Assembly: GCA_009741485.1 (NCBI GenBank)
Contig: CM019237.1
Span: 44,169,724 to 44,233,723 of the forward strand
DNA: 64,000 nucleotides
Reading direction: 5' to 3'
DNA from: Malurus cyaneus samueli
Lineage: Eukaryota; Chordata; Aves; Passeriformes; Maluridae
Shown in pieces: positions 25,572 to 40,500 of this stretch (within the stretch, counting starts at the first letter, position 1; each line of letters opens with the position of its first letter). A program made the translations under genes and the position numbers. Under the pieces are notes generated by a model. The model searched no databases, was not told the DNA's origin, and saw nothing but the letters and a program-made list of their open reading frames with translations.

Positions 25572-28500
25572 ATGGAGGGCGGCGAGCTGGCCGCCGAGAG
25601 CATGGAGACCCTGACCGAGCTGGGCGACGAGCTCACCCTGGGCGACATCGACGGTGGGCGCCGCGGAAAGGAGCGGGGGGTGGGGTGGAGGCGGCGCGCG
25701 TGGGCTTCCCACTCGTGGTGGTGGGAGCGCTCGGGTCTCCCCTTGCGGGTTCGCGGCTGCTGGGGTAGGACTTGTGGGTGGGTGGTCCTTGCATCGTGCT
25801 GCTGGCGTGTCCCCCCGAGTGCGGAGGGGGAGCGCAGCGTGGGTGCGCTTCCCACGCGGTACGGGCTTCCACGGGGGCGGGGCGGGGATCCCCCGTCCCG
25901 GGTGGGTGTAGGCGGGGGTGCGAGGCGCGTCCCGCCGGGCAGCGCTCGCCTGGCGAGCGGCCACTCGTGTCTCTCCTGCCAGGGGAGCGCTTCCGAGCGA
26001 TTTTCGTGGTACTGCCCCACGCCTGGAGTCGTGGCCTTAACCGCAGGAAGGCGTGGGGATGTCGGGGTCCGAGCCCATCCTCCCGCCGGTGGCCGGCGCG
26101 GGGAAGAGTCGGGAAAGCTGATGGCCGTGTCCCCTTGCTCCTGCCGCGGACCCGCGGGGCAAACGGCACTGCCCACGTTCCCCTCGTGTTTCCTCGTGGT
26201 TCTCTTCAAAGTGGCTGCTAAACCATGGCTGAAGTTGTACCGCCGCAAAGTGCCCGTGGGAGGCCGAGCCTCCAAACCCTCCTGCATGGAAACAGCTCTA
26301 ACTGCTTAAATTTCCCTTTTTCCCTGTCATCCTGAAACTTCACTGCGTCGCTGGCACGGCCCAGACCCGTGAGAAAATCCCTGTTTTCCGCCTAAGTGCA
26401 GCAAAATGAAGCGCCTGCGTGTGACGCCTATTTTATGTATATTTTTGGCGACACCAGGCAGCTCCTAAAAACCCCATTTGAAATGCCATTTCTTGGTGTG
26501 GTCTGTGCTGTAGGCTGATGGAGATGAGCTGCTGGCTTAGTTGACTGCTCTGCTGGGCTGTAATCCCAGACAGAGCTCAGTTTTGGAGGTGTCCAAAATA
26601 TTCTTGTTTAGCAGCTGGGAGATAAAATTATACCAGTACTTTTAGATTTCTAATTGACACCGATTTGCCCCGTAGCTTGAGGCAAAAATGATACTCCTTT
26701 TTTATTTTGTCATAAAAGAAGGATGTACCTTATGAGAATGCAGTGAACTTAGTTATTGCTCATAAAGTTTGAGGGTGCATATTGAAGGTGGTGTTTGCCG
26801 TTGTTTAAGCACCACGTAATGAGTTCTCAGGTTCCCTACGGAAACTGAGACAAAATGATGAACCCAGCGATAGTTCTGAACTGAGGTGTGCCCTGGGAGG
26901 TGTGATTCAGAGCGATGAGTAACTCAGGAAAAGGAGCTTCACTTTCCGCCCCAGCTCCAGGGGTGGATTTTCCTGGGGAAAGCAGGGGGGAGATCTATGA
27001 CAATCCTGCTTTTTTTTGTGCTCCATCATGGATTCATCTCAGAATTTGAAATTCTGCAAGGATTTTTAATTTAGTTTTTAAGTCATCTTATGGGCATTCC
27101 TCTCCAGCTCATGCTGAGGGGCTCCTCACTGCCTGTTGGTGGATTTTGATTTTTTTTGTGGTGGATGTGCTCTGGGATGTCAGTGCTCACTGGGTTCATA
27201 CTTCCAAGACAGGATGGTCAGGGGGCCCCAGTGCCTGAGCTCGAAGGCTCTGCCCCCAGGCCCAGCACCAGCTCCTGCACCAGCCATGGGCATCCTCCTG
27301 CTGGCAGGGCCCTGCTGGGTAACATTGGAGCACAAGGTTTGAGTCAGTTGTAGGTGTGAAGCACATCAGGGTTCAGGACAGAGAGGTTGTTTCTTTTGAG
27401 GTTGGGATCTCCACTGCTTTCCATTTCTCAGAGCACAGCATCTCCAGAAGCATGAGGAAGAGCAGCCTGTGTGCTGGAGAGCTGAGCTGCCTCCTGGGAG
27501 AGGCAGCTGAAGCCCAGCCCTTAGCTTTCTGCCAGGTATTCAGGCCCTGGGCTGATGAAAGAGGCAGGAGCCCTTGGTGGGCTCTGTTTCAGTTTTGTAA
27601 TACCTTGTTGACATTTTTTAGCCTTGGGTTGGGCCGGGTTTTTTTTTTGCAGTGAATGTCACTATGCTCTAATTAGGGCCTGAGACCTCTCCAGCACAGA
27701 AGGTGCAGGTGCTCTGGTGACATTGTGTTTACCAATGATGGCTGGTCCTCCAGAAGCACCTGGGATTTCTCACAGTGAGTGTAGACATTGATTTCTGGGT
27801 AGGTGAAAGTGTTTTAAAAGGCAGAGATTTAGATTTTGGGTGTTGGCTGTTTCTTTTGCTTTTAATTTTTTGTGTGTTGTTATTAGGAAAGCTCTTGGGT
27901 CCTTCAAAAGAAGTAGGTTTGATCCCCTGGCAGACTTAATTCTTCAAAATTAAACTTCAGACTGTTTGCATTCAGTCAAAGTTAAGTCTGTCATAAAGGT
28001 GTGGTTTAACTTGGGAGAGCAGGAGTAAATTTTTTTAAAATAAAATATTAAATCTACTTCATTGAACTGCATTCTTTAAAACAGTGCTTGAAATTTTGTT
28101 CTTATGCTGGTGTTTACTCTCTTAGAGCAAATCTCATCTGATTTATGTTTATTCCATACTTGCAGTTATACTGTCTGATCGTGAAATAGCAGTGCCATCA
28201 AATGAAGAGTTTGGGAAGTATTTTGGATTATCAGTTTTATCACATTGAGGTTTATTTGGGATGGTCTCAGCTGCAGTCAGTTGGAACATGAAGAGCTGTT
28301 TAATATACACCTGGATGTTAATCTTGAAATAACCCTCCTTGCTCTGGTAGTATTTTGTGAAAGTCAACTGAGGTAGTGCATTAAAAAAAAATCTTTCATT
28401 CTTCTAGTGAAAAGTGGAGATGAGTTTGGTCCAGCTGGTCCCTGATGGTGGCTGCTGCCTCATGCTGGCCTAACTGTGCATTCCCACTTAGGGTCAGGTT

Positions 28501-31500
28501 ATGAAGAGGTCAGGAGGATACAAATCCCAGGCTCCTCCATCCAATAGACTCTACTTCTTGAGAGCAGTGGTCATGGCCAACACTTAAATGTGTGTCAGAG
28601 TGTGGAGGGATTGCTATCAAAAGGAAAAATAGTAGTATCAGCGAAACACGTGTAAATGTGTATTGAGGGAGCAAGAGGCTTGGAGGAGGATTCATCCCTT
28701 TGCTCTGTTTCAGACAAAGGAATGTCCTACAAATTAATTGGATAATGTGTGAGTGACATTTCAGAGAGCAAATTAATAGTCCCTCTTATTGCTGGGACAT
28801 AATCCATGGAAATTCCTCGTCAAAAGTTTGCTGCTTCAAACCTGCTTCATAAGTCACAGTAGCAACATCCTGTGGGGTTTGTGAATGAGAAGGGTCCTGG
28901 TGTAAGGATCCCATTGCCATACTTTTTCCTGTAAATCAGAAATCTAATTTTTTGCATCCTATATCCATGTTTATTATTGTGTTAAAAACTCTCTTAGGTT
29001 TGCGGGTTCCCTCTTTTCCTATTTCCAGAAAAATATATATATGATGTTCAGAAAACAGTGGAAGAGCCAGTGGAGCATGGGCAGATGCTGGGGTGGGGAA
29101 GAATGTCTGACTCCTCATGCCTCTGCCTGCACACAGATCAGGGAAAGCATTCAGGTATCTTAAGGTGCCTAACTGGATTAAATTGGATTACATGGAGGGA
29201 AGAGGAAGCTCTGCTTATGAACAATAGTCTCTTGGTTGTGTAATGGTCTCCTCTGGGGAGAAGGCCTATAGTGTTCCAGTAGGACCCTCTTGATGGGGGC
29301 TGATAAAATCCTGGAGAAGACGGGATGGAGAGAGCCTGTTGTGCAGTGATTGCAGGCAGAAAACCAACAGAAAAAGTTATTCTGATGTTTTGAACACTTG
29401 CATGGATTTCTCCTGGTACAGTTTGATAAAATGTTGTTTTCTTTAGTGGTTTTTCCCCAATTTTTGTTTTACTTGTGAGTGAAAGAAAGGGAAGATGACC
29501 CCGTCTCTTCATTTTTCAAGTACTTAGTGGAGCAGGACAGATAAGGGGCTTGAAAGCTCCCAAAAAATGAATGGGAGAATGGTTAGGGCTAGAATTGTGG
29601 GGGTGTTTGGTTTCTTCCTTCTGCAAGGGTTATACTGAAGGAGTGATGGAACAAGACTTTAGTATTTTAGTTATACATTGGAGATGTCTTTAAGTTCTAG
29701 TCTGTGCTTGGATCTTGTTGTCTGGAAGAGTGTTGTAGGAGGGTTGTGCTACTGGCCACCTCTTGGTCTCTCTCTGGAGGTGGTGCATTAGTGTGGTGTG
29801 TTCTCGGAAGGTTTTGAAGGACCCAGAGCTCCCTTCTGTGCACACACACTATAATTCCAGTCCTGATGTAATGGCAGGTATTTAAAATATGCAGGTGATG
29901 AGATAGCATTGAACTAATTTTCTTCTGTTTTACAGAGATGCTGCAGTTTGTCAGTAACCAGGCAGGAGACTTTCCTGATCTGTTTTCGGATCCCTTGTGC
30001 AGCACCTTCCAGGGCAGCAGCAGTGGCAGCAGCAGTGGGACTCTGGAGCCACAGTTGCAGCGGCCCTATAGCCAGGTGCAGCTCCAGAACTTCCCAGTGC
30101 CCCCTGCATCCCCTCAGCTCCAGAGCGTGCCGGTCAAGGCGGCGCAGACGACACCTCCAGCCCCTCCACGCTCGGCCCCTGTCCTCCAGCCACGGCCCTC
30201 AGTGCAGCCTCAGCTCCAGCAGCAAGCCGTCATGATCACGCCAACGTTCAGCTCTGCTCCCCAGACCAGGATCATCCAGCAACCGGTCATCTACCAGAAT
30301 GCAGCCACAAGTTTCCAAGGTAGTTCTTGTGGTGCTCAGGCTACAGGTGTGCCTGGTGCACTTAAGATTTCAGGATGCTCAGGCTGTGGACATCCCTGGT
30401 GCACTTGTAGTAAAACGGCAGCAGTGTTCAAACTCCAAGTACACCCTCAGCCACGACAAGCCTGATGATCCTTTGCTTGTGATTCTGCCTGTGGGCTGTC
30501 CCTTCTCCTACCTGTGTGGCTTTGAAGTTGGGGAGCATGAGAAATTGTCATCAATGAGATTTTCAGTGATTTTGTGTGACTTCTTACCATAATTGTTGTC
30601 ATGCTCTTCTCCTCTGGCCTTGCCTTCTGTCCTATGTCTCTTGGGAAGCTTAAGAAAAGTATGTCCTAAAATATAGTTGTTGGTAACTGTTCTCCCACTG
30701 ATGGGTGCACCAGGAAGATCCAGGCTGTCCCACATGGCGGTCTGGAATGAAGGTACATTTTATCTGCCAAACTCTGGGAGCTCAGTACTTGCATTGAGTA
30801 GAGATACCAGTAGGGGTATTTAGCAATGATGGGATCTTCCTTTATGAGTGCTGGATGACTTGATCCTCTTCACTGATTCTTTACATGACAAGTAGGACCC
30901 TATGATCCACCGAGATCAGGGGAGTGGGAAAGGGCAGGGTGGATGTACTGCATAATGGCACTGAAGCAATGAGTCCTGTGCTATCACACTAAAGGGTTTT
31001 GGCTTTATTTTCTCTTAGCTGATCCTCTGTGCCTCCTGGAAAGCTGCTATTCTAAGTGCAGTGACCTCTTGCAGAAGGCACCAAAGCAGCTGGAAGCTTT
31101 GCAACTTGTGGGATGTGTTAGATGAATGCTGCCTACTAAGAAGCTCTGGGAAGGAGTCATGCTAGGAGGATTTCCAGGCTCCAGAAGGGAGACCTGTGTC
31201 TCTCAACCGTTTCTGACATAGTTTCTGCTTTTCAGTTCTCCAGCCTCAAGTCCAGAGCCTGGTGACGTCCTCCCAGGTTCAGCCGGTTACAATCCAGCAG
31301 CAGGTGCAGACTGTGCAGGCCCAGCGAGTGCTGACGCAGGCTGCCAACGGCACCATCCAGACCTTAACACCTGCCACGGTCCAGACTGTTGCTGCACCAC
31401 AGGTCCAGCAAGTTCCAGTAAGTAAAAGCGTGGAATGATACAGGGATCCAGCAGACCAAGAAAGTCCTTCTGTGGGACTGGTCTCCTGGCTTGCCCAGGG

Positions 31501-34500
31501 AGAAGTGATGAAGAGATGTAGAGCTGGTAATCCTGGCTAGGATTGCTTTTGCACAAACATTTTTAAATGTGAGAGGTATTTCTAGCCTAGCCTGTGTCCC
31601 AGAAGCATTTTACTTCCTGCAGGTCATGTGTGAGAGTCCTTCTTAGCTGTGATGTGGTTTCTGGGCAATGTTCAGAGACTGTTTTCACTAAAACACTAAC
31701 TAAATGCTCTCTAAATTTTTTTTTTAATTGGCTCTGCCAAACCCAGTTGGAAATGTTACTTGGACAGGCTTTCTTTGACTTTTGCCTGCTTCTTTGCAAG
31801 TCCATCACCTCTACCACATCTTACAAGGACTGGTTGATACTGGAATGTGTTTTTCCAATTCTTCTGTCATGTTTTCTAAAAATATTTTTGCTGTTACAGT
31901 GTCATCTGATTTTGTATTAAAACATATGCAAGATTTTTTTTCACTCTTGTGCATCTTCATATTAAATAAAAGTGCTTGTCTATGAGACTCAGTATGACAG
32001 AATTGCTATGGTTTAGTTGTACTATGCCATCGCTGGTATTCTCTGACAATCAACTAGGTATTTGAGAGAAATAAGAGCAAACTGTGTTATGGCAAAGTAA
32101 CTTACAGTGGATTTTGATCCGCTTGATGTTACTGGTACAGATCCTCTCTGTGAAATTGCAGGGAGAAGCTACAATGGGTATTGGCCAGAGCAGACTGTCC
32201 TAGCTGTGTTAGACTAAATACTCAGACAGTTAATGTAAAGAGCTAATTATAGGTGTAATTGGAGAGGGGAAAGCAGCTTTTCCATCAGCTCTTCCATGTT
32301 TTTATGTACTTGTTTATTTCTGGGGACTGGTTTGAAAACCACTGTCCTAGTGGTTCCTCTGCTCCGCTCCTGTACTGTTCAGACTGTGTCCTGCTCAGAG
32401 TTTGCTCTGAGGCTGATGGAAAGCATCCAGGTGATGCTGGGTGCAACTGAAAGAAATACTCACCCTGCTATTTGGCCATCCACTGAGTTGTAAAGTTATC
32501 ACAGCTCTGTCAGTGCTTACTTCTGGCTACTGAGATCGGCAGGCAGATAGGTGCCTGGTCTCCCATTCATCTGTAACTCTTTTCAACCTAGGTTCTCGTC
32601 CAACCTCAGATCATAAAAACAGATTCCTTGGTCTTGACAACTCTGAAAACAGATGGCAATCCTGTTATGGCTGCAGTACAGAACCCAGCGCTGACTGCAC
32701 TCACTGCTCCCATTCAGACCACAGCTCTGCAGGTACCCTATGGATGTTCTTCCATCCCTCTGCTCACTGATGTCCTTTCCTATTAATGCAAGGAAGAGAT
32801 TGGAGCTTTAATATTCTACAGTGGTGCAGACAGGAAGGGGTTTTGAGGGCTGTTCTACACACGTCCAGGGTGAGTAGTACCCTGTTTCTGTCAAGGCTAA
32901 ACATGCAGATTGTACTGTTTGGCAGCCTCCCATGGCCAGTAAGCAAAGACCAAGGGCACATTTCTGTTTACCTTTTTCTGGTATTACAAGGAGAGAAGTA
33001 TGACCTAAAAACTCAGTCCAAGTTTTTAACTTGAAACCAAAAGCTAACTTGCTCAGAGTACCTATGGAACCTCCTTTTGCCCCTCAATGTGTTGAATAGT
33101 AGTATATTGAATAGGACAACTAATTAAGCTATTTTTCGGAGAGTATTTGCAGTGAGCTATAATCATTGAAGGTGACAGTTGTGCTTCATGGCCTCCACTT
33201 CTAATAAGCTCTTAGTAATTTATGCCCCCAAAGAAACATTTATTATGATCTTGTGTGTTCTGAACAGATATCTTTGTACAAATATTTACTAGGGGGGATA
33301 AACTAGCAAGTGTGAACCTAAATTTTGACTTCTTCTGCAATGGCAAGGTATGCTTGCTAGATACTTACTAGCAGCCAGGCTAAAATCTTCAGTTAACCTG
33401 CTCGCTTTTAGATTATGTTTTCACACAACTTGAGGCCTTATGAGGTTGTGTCTGTGTGAGGCATGTTTGAACACACTGGAATTTGGTGGATATTAGCCAA
33501 GGAAGGGTATAGGACTTAAATTCACTTATTTGTCGAGCTCCAATTTGGAGTGAAACTCAGTTAATTTCTGGTATCCCATTTAGAACACTATTTCAGAGTT
33601 GAAATTGTTCCTGAAGTTGCTCATGGCTAATTTATATTATGTTTGTTTTTTGACAGAAATAACTCTTGCTTTCTGTAGCTACTTGTTTCCCTGATTCTTG
33701 GTGTACTTTAGAGAACACATGTGCCTTTCTCAGTCTTGCTTTCCTGGATTAAGCAGTCTAAACTTTCTTTTATTACAGCTGTCTTAGGAGACCCTCTGTG
33801 CAACTGTTCTGGTGGGATTCATCATATTTTATTTCTGAGTATATACTGTACTGCTTTGGTTTGCTGTAGATAGTCCGTTCTACATCTAGATGTCCAAATT
33901 TGAGTTTGTCGTGCTGCTGTATATGACTCATTAGTCTTAACTCCTCATATTAAGGCGTTTTGATAGCTTATGGATTTTTTCCTTCATTTAATCAAACTCA
34001 AATCAACTGCATTCCTCAAGCCAAAAGTGATTTTTTTCATAGTTAGATTCTTTCTAGCGTTGTCGTTACTAATGTCACTGGAAGTAGTGTAGCCTGTTGC
34101 AGTTTTGATGACTTTGTCCAGAGAAAAGGTGGATTTGGACACTTGAAGGATTGTAGGAACAAGGAGGAGGCCCAGTCCCTTTCTCTATTTAAGTGGATGA
34201 ACAGAGTGTAGTGTTGGCAGAAGTATTGATGCACTTGGAGAACAAGAAATGTTCTTTTTCCACGGTGACCAGTGTGGGAGCCAGAGTGACAGACTTTTCC
34301 TGTATTGCTGTGCCAATGCTTGTGCCAGCTAAGAAAGATGGAAGGAATTTGACATCTCACATCTTTTCTGAGCTGTACCAACTTTTCCTGATTCTTCCTT
34401 TGTTTACTCCTTTTTCTTCTACCATCATAAACCTTATCTAAATTGGCTGTTTGCTCTTGACACATGTTACACCCAATCTTTGTAGACCCTCGTTGGGAGC

Positions 34501-37500
34501 AATGGGACCATTTTGACCACAATGCCAGTGATGGTGGGACAAGAAAAGGTGCCTATCAAACAAGTTCCTGGGGGTGTCAAGCAACCTGAACCACCTAAAG
34601 AAGGAGAGAGGAGAACAACTCACAACATCATTGAAAAGCGTTACCGGTCGTCCATAAATGACAAAATCATTGAGCTGAAGGACCTTGTCATGGGGACAGA
34701 TGCCAAGGTAAAGATGGGGAGTAAGTGTAAATGTGGTGTCATAAATACTTTGTCTTCAGTTGCTCATTGCTCTACCAAATGAAGCACGTGGATACACGTA
34801 CCTGTTAGTAGCATGCACGTGTGTATTGGGGTAAGACTGGTGAGAATCACTTGTGTTCAGTAATTCAGGAAGGGTCATCTGTAAAATAATTACCATTATG
34901 CTGCTGGTACTGTTTCTTGAAAATTAGCTATACCTTCTGCATTTGTTATTATATTATGTCTAACCTAAAATAAGCCCTCTGGGTAGAATATCCGAGTGGA
35001 TATTTTGATAACTCTGCCAAATCACATCTTGCTTAAATTAAGTTTTCTTTTCAATGTCACTGCAGTAAGGATTAGGGTTTACAGAGCTTTCCAGTTTATT
35101 CCCTTTAGATATTAAGCTGTTAAAACTCTTGCTTGCTCAAATACTGGAAGCTTTCTTGCGTCACATATTCCGGGTTGTCCTGCTCACTTTACCTCATGCT
35201 GGTGGAGCAGGCAGTCGTATTCATTGAATCTTCTGTGATCACTGCACAAATAAGTGCACTGGTGAAGTCACCTCGCATTGCTGGAAGTGGAAGCTTAATG
35301 CTTTTTAAAAGCATGAGTAATGTGCAGTGGCTTCATAGTACTTTCGGCTTGTGTTTAGAAGATAAACTTGCCCACTGCTGCTGGAAGTAAGGATTTTCAT
35401 GGAGATGACCAAGCCAGTGAAGCAAGGAGGGAACAGCTTATCTCAGAATTAAGCAGTGATCAGAGAACAGATTGTTCTAAGAGAAGAGATGCAACTTCAT
35501 TTACAAACTGTGGTACTTTCAAAGAACTATTTCTGGCTGAAACCTAGGTGTGAACTCCGTTGTAATTTGGATGTTAATCGTCAATTGTACTGTTTCTATA
35601 AGATCTTGGAGAAACCTCATCCTTGTGTATCGTTGTCTGATACCTTGTGTACAGAGCATGCTCCGCTATTGGTTCCTTTGCAGCTGCTGAGAGGCCCTTT
35701 ATACCCTTTTCTATCACCATGTGATACAAAGAGTTGTGGTATTCCTACAAGCAGGAGTGACCCTTTGATATTCTTTATATAAACTGCTTTTTGTACATCT
35801 TAATTCCTTACAGATGCACAAGTCTGGAGTCCTGAGAAAAGCCATTGACTACATTAAATACCTACAGCAGGCCAACCATAAGCTGAGGCAGGAGAACATG
35901 GTTCTGAAGCTGGCTAACCAAAAAAACAGTAAGTTGTGGAGGCTCTGCAGCAGAGGGGAGGCAGTCAGCATGAATGTAGGATGTGTCTTGCAGCTTCCTA
36001 TCCTTGACAGAGGTTGTATTGATAGGTGGCAGAGCCAATCTGAGAGCTACTGACAGGATTCGGTCTGGAAAACATGTACGTAATGCATTCTGATTTTTTT
36101 CAGAGCTGTTGAAGGGCATTGACCTAAGCAGTCTGGTTGACAGCGATGTGGACCTGAAGATAGATGACTTCAACCAGAATGTGCTGCTAATGTCTCCTCC
36201 AGCCTCTGATTCAGGATCCCAGGCTGGCTTCTCTCCCTATTCTATTGATTCAGAGCCAGGAAGCCCTCTCCTTGATGATGCAAAGGTATTTGAGACTTTA
36301 ATTGTCAAATTCGAGATATCTACTCCACGATACATAGAGCCAGAATTTAAATTCTCCTTATTCTTGAGGATGGAACCAGCAGACATCTGGCAAACAGGTG
36401 TGTAGGGCTGAGAGATCCTTTGTAAAAATGAGGAAAGTGCATGTGTGTCTTTTATCTTCTCTTAAATGATTGAGATGATTTCCTGAGCTGTGTAACATGA
36501 GCCCTACCTTAGCTGCTGGAAGAACTATGCTTATCCTTTAGCCCCTATACAGTCTCTGTGGACTTACAGTGCATGTTCATGACTTGGAGTATGTCCATAT
36601 CCAGGAGTAAAGCAGGTGAACTTGGAAATACATAATAACATCAGTTGTGGTTAATGAGACCATGAGTAATCAGCAACAAAAATCTGTAAGATGTCTTTGG
36701 CTTACACGTTTGTTTTGTGTATATCACAGAAGGGCGTTTTCTGGGAGATCCTCAAAAGAGTAAGGGCAGCAAAGGTTAATCCGAATCTAACCCAGGGATA
36801 CAGTTAATACTTGAAATCACTGGATACAGAAGGAAGTTGAAAACATTCAAATATTTCAGCCTTATCTTACTAAGCTTGGAAAAGCTTTGCTAGAATTCTT
36901 GTTCATCTAGAGCTCAAAAGCAAATTTATACATGTTCTGTTTCTCTTTCTTCCCTACCCCTTCCTTGACATAAACATTTTTTGTGCTCCAGAGTAGCAAG
37001 CATTCTCTTTTCTCTCCATTGCTATTCCCCTGAAGGTTAAAGATGAGCCTGACTCTCCTCCTGTGGCACTTGGTATGGTGGATCGCTCTCGAATACTCCT
37101 CTGTGCTCTTACATTCCTTTGCCTTTCCTTCAATCCACTGACGTCCCTCCTGGACGCCCGAGGAACCTCCGAGTCCGACAGCCTGGTGCGCCATGGCTCT
37201 GGCAGGAACGTGCTGACTATTGAATCAGGTAAAGAACTGGAATAGTTTGAGCCACTAGGATGCCCAGCCTTACATGGTCTCCCTGAAAGCCATCTGCAGC
37301 TGCAACAGCCAGTCACGTGGTGGGCAGTCCGTGTGGTTCAGTAGGATGGCTTTGTGTGTTCAGGGAGTTGTACGACCTTTGTTTAATGGGTGGGGAGGGG
37401 CAGTAATGCAGGGCAGGGCATGGAAGGAGAGCCAGCTTGGACATGATTCCAGTTCACATCTAGTGTTCTTCTTGCATAAAACCAGCCATGGCTCAGCATG

Positions 37501-40500
37501 GTGACGTTGATGTGGCTCCTCTTTGGAGCAGCCTGGGCTTTTGGCATAGACTCTCAAAAAGTAGTTCAGGGTAAGGGATGTCCTCCTGTCTTCACCAGTC
37601 TTTGGAGTATGTTCACTTTGTTTTAAAGGTAACTGGCTGATATTTGTTGCTTAATAATAAAGTATTACTGCACTGTTGCTATGGGGTCTTGCAACTGGAT
37701 TGTTTGATACACTTATTTTGTAAAATTCATAGTTAAAAGTGCAACAGCTTAGGAGAGGGTGGGGGGTGCTGTAGGCCTGTGGTTTTTTTCCCTGACTGGT
37801 AAATATAGTTCCTCAGAGTCGCTTTGTAAATTTAACTAAGATCAGAAAATGATACTGGAGTATTGAGTACCTGTGGGTGTGTCTTACAGAAAAATCAGAA
37901 GACAAGATACTCTAGGAAAACTAAGTGCTGATTCCTTTTTTTTATGCATCAGTCTTATTAAAGTAATCATTCAGTTGGTAGTGTTGAGGGTTGGAGTTTG
38001 GGTGAAGAGGTGTTGATGCAGATGCTTCCTGACATAACTGTAGTCTTTGCAAAAGTTGATTAAACATGTGGCAAACATAGACATCCTTCTGGGATGTGCT
38101 CATCACATTGCCAAGCTTTTGGTGTCCAGTTTGGATTTTAACTTCCCTTTTGGGATGTCCATTGTAGATGCAGCTGGTTGGTTTGGTTGGATGATGCCCA
38201 CCCTAATCCTGTGGCTTGTGAATGGAGTGATTGTCCTGAGCGTGTTTGTAAAGCTCCTAGTGCACGGAGAGCCGGTGACCCGGCTGCACTCGAGGTCCTC
38301 TGTCACCTTCTGGAGGCATCGCAAGCAGGCGGACCTGGATTTGGCTCGGGTAAAGTTGGCTTGTTGTTTTGTATCAAATGCAGCTTTTAGATGGGATTGT
38401 GGGTGAATGTTTCTCAATGAGGCAGTGACTTGGCACTTGAAAGAGCATGGTATTCCTTGAATGGATCATCCTATCTGATTTCAGAGAAGTTGTTGCCAGG
38501 TTGTCTTGAGCAGATTGCTGTTCTCCTTAGCCAAAGTTGTGAGGCATAGAAGCAATGGAAGAGGCTCCTAATTTCTGCCCTTGTTCCTAGCTACTGCATC
38601 TTCTATCAATTTTTGGCAGCAACATCTTGGGTTTTGTCCAGAATCTGGCCTCTACTGTGTCTGTCTGCTGTCCTCCAGCCTCTTGGAAGTCTATATTGTT
38701 GAGGAAACATGTGGCTTTTGAAATGGAGATCCTGAAATTTCCATGTGTTTGACAAAGCAGGAAGCTCTTTTCACCTAGTGCTGATGTGTCTCATAGGCAC
38801 TGCAGGATCAGAACCATGTGCAGAAAGATGTGTTTAGGGCCAGATTTCAAGCTGGTGTAAACTGCTGTTATGTTTTTGGTTTCTGTGTTGATGTCCCTTT
38901 GCTAAAGATCTTGCCCTGACTTGCAGCTCAGTTTGTCTCGCTCCCAGTGCCATAGAGGTCCACAAGTGTCTCTGCGATGGTGATTTTTGTTGCTGAACCT
39001 TTCTCTGTGTTATTTGCAGGGTGATTTTGCTGCAGCTGCGTCAAACCTGCAGACTTGCCTGTCAGTACTCGGACGTGCACTGCCAGCTTCCCGCCTGGAC
39101 TTGGCCTGCAGCCTGTCCTGGAATGTGATCCGCTATAGCCTGCAGAAACTGGCCCTGGTGCGGTGGCTGCTGAAGAGGACTTCTCATCAGTGGCGGGCAA
39201 GGGAGGCCACTGCAGGATTCGAGGATGAGGCCAAGACCAGCGCTCGGGATGCAGCCCTAGCGTATCACAAGCTCCATCAGCTCCACATAACAGGTGGGAG
39301 CAGAGATAGCAGATCTGCTGTCTGGTTTTCCATTAGGAGAATGGAATTAGGAGACTCAGAGCTGATCCTGGGGCATACAGAAGGATCACTACAACCTCTC
39401 TCCTTTGGGAGGGCTGCTGTTAGAAATTAGACTGACAAATTTTAGGAGCCACTTAGCAAAACACAACAGGTTAATACGATAAAAGAACTCTGTAAGAACA
39501 GCTGAAGCAACAGCAGTGTAAGGTTCTCATGTCAGCAGGTTCTTGTTGTTTCTTTAGGACAATATCCTGCAAATTATGGTAGTATTCAGTAGCTGGTGCT
39601 ACTGATTGAAAATTAACACTTTTCCTTCTCCTCCTGGTAAACAGGTAAACTTCCCTCCAGCTCAGCTTACTCGGGCTTGCATATGGCGTTGTGTGCTGTG
39701 AATCTGGCTGAGTGTGCAGAAGAAAAAATCCCACCCAGCACAATGGCAGAAATCCACCTGACAGCTGCAGTTGGCTTGAAAACCCGCTGTGGAGGCAAGC
39801 TTGGCTTCCTAGCGGTGAGTAGTCATATCATTCTTGATCACACCTTCAAGCAGAGATCTAGGAAAGCCTGGAAGTTGGCATTACTGTATTGTGGAGTGGG
39901 CATCTGCTAGCACTACAATTACAATATGACCTGCAATTACGATACGAGCTGTAATTATGCTATGATCTTTGTCCTTGGTGGTGTGACTCTCCCTAGATGC
40001 TGTTCTCAATCTTATCCTCTCCTTTCACCAGAGTTACTTTCTAAGTCAAGCTCAAAGCCTGTGCAGCTCGGAGCGGAGTGCCATTCCCGACTCACTGCGT
40101 TGGCTGTGCCACCCCCTGGGACAGAAGTTTTTTGTGGAGCGAAGCTGGACGGTGAAGTCTGCTGCGAAGGAGAGCCTGTACTGCACTCAAAGGAATCCTG
40201 GTGAGAGTCACTTGTTTCCCAAGTGTGTGGCATCCCAGCCCTTTGAGCCCAGCAGTCTCTCCACTCTTGTCTGGAGCAAAACTGTGCATGTCATGTTTTG
40301 AGAGTGTGTTGTTTTATGCCCACCCTGCTTGTGGTTTTGATGGGTGAGAGGGCATGAAGAGCTAAGATGTCTCCTCAGCCTGCAGGATCTGGCTTGCCTC
40401 CCTTTGTATACTGCGCTGTATCATACTACTTGTGTCTCTGCTGGAACACAATCCAAAGATGGCCCTGAATGTCTGGGGAGTAACTTTTTAAGTTTGTCCT

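Noticed and set aside
25352..26287. 311-aa open frame on the minus strand, antisense to SREBF2 exon 1
   Set aside because: CpG islands lack stop codons by composition. The product is Pro/Arg-rich with no recognisable fold, and it overlaps the SREBF2 promoter.
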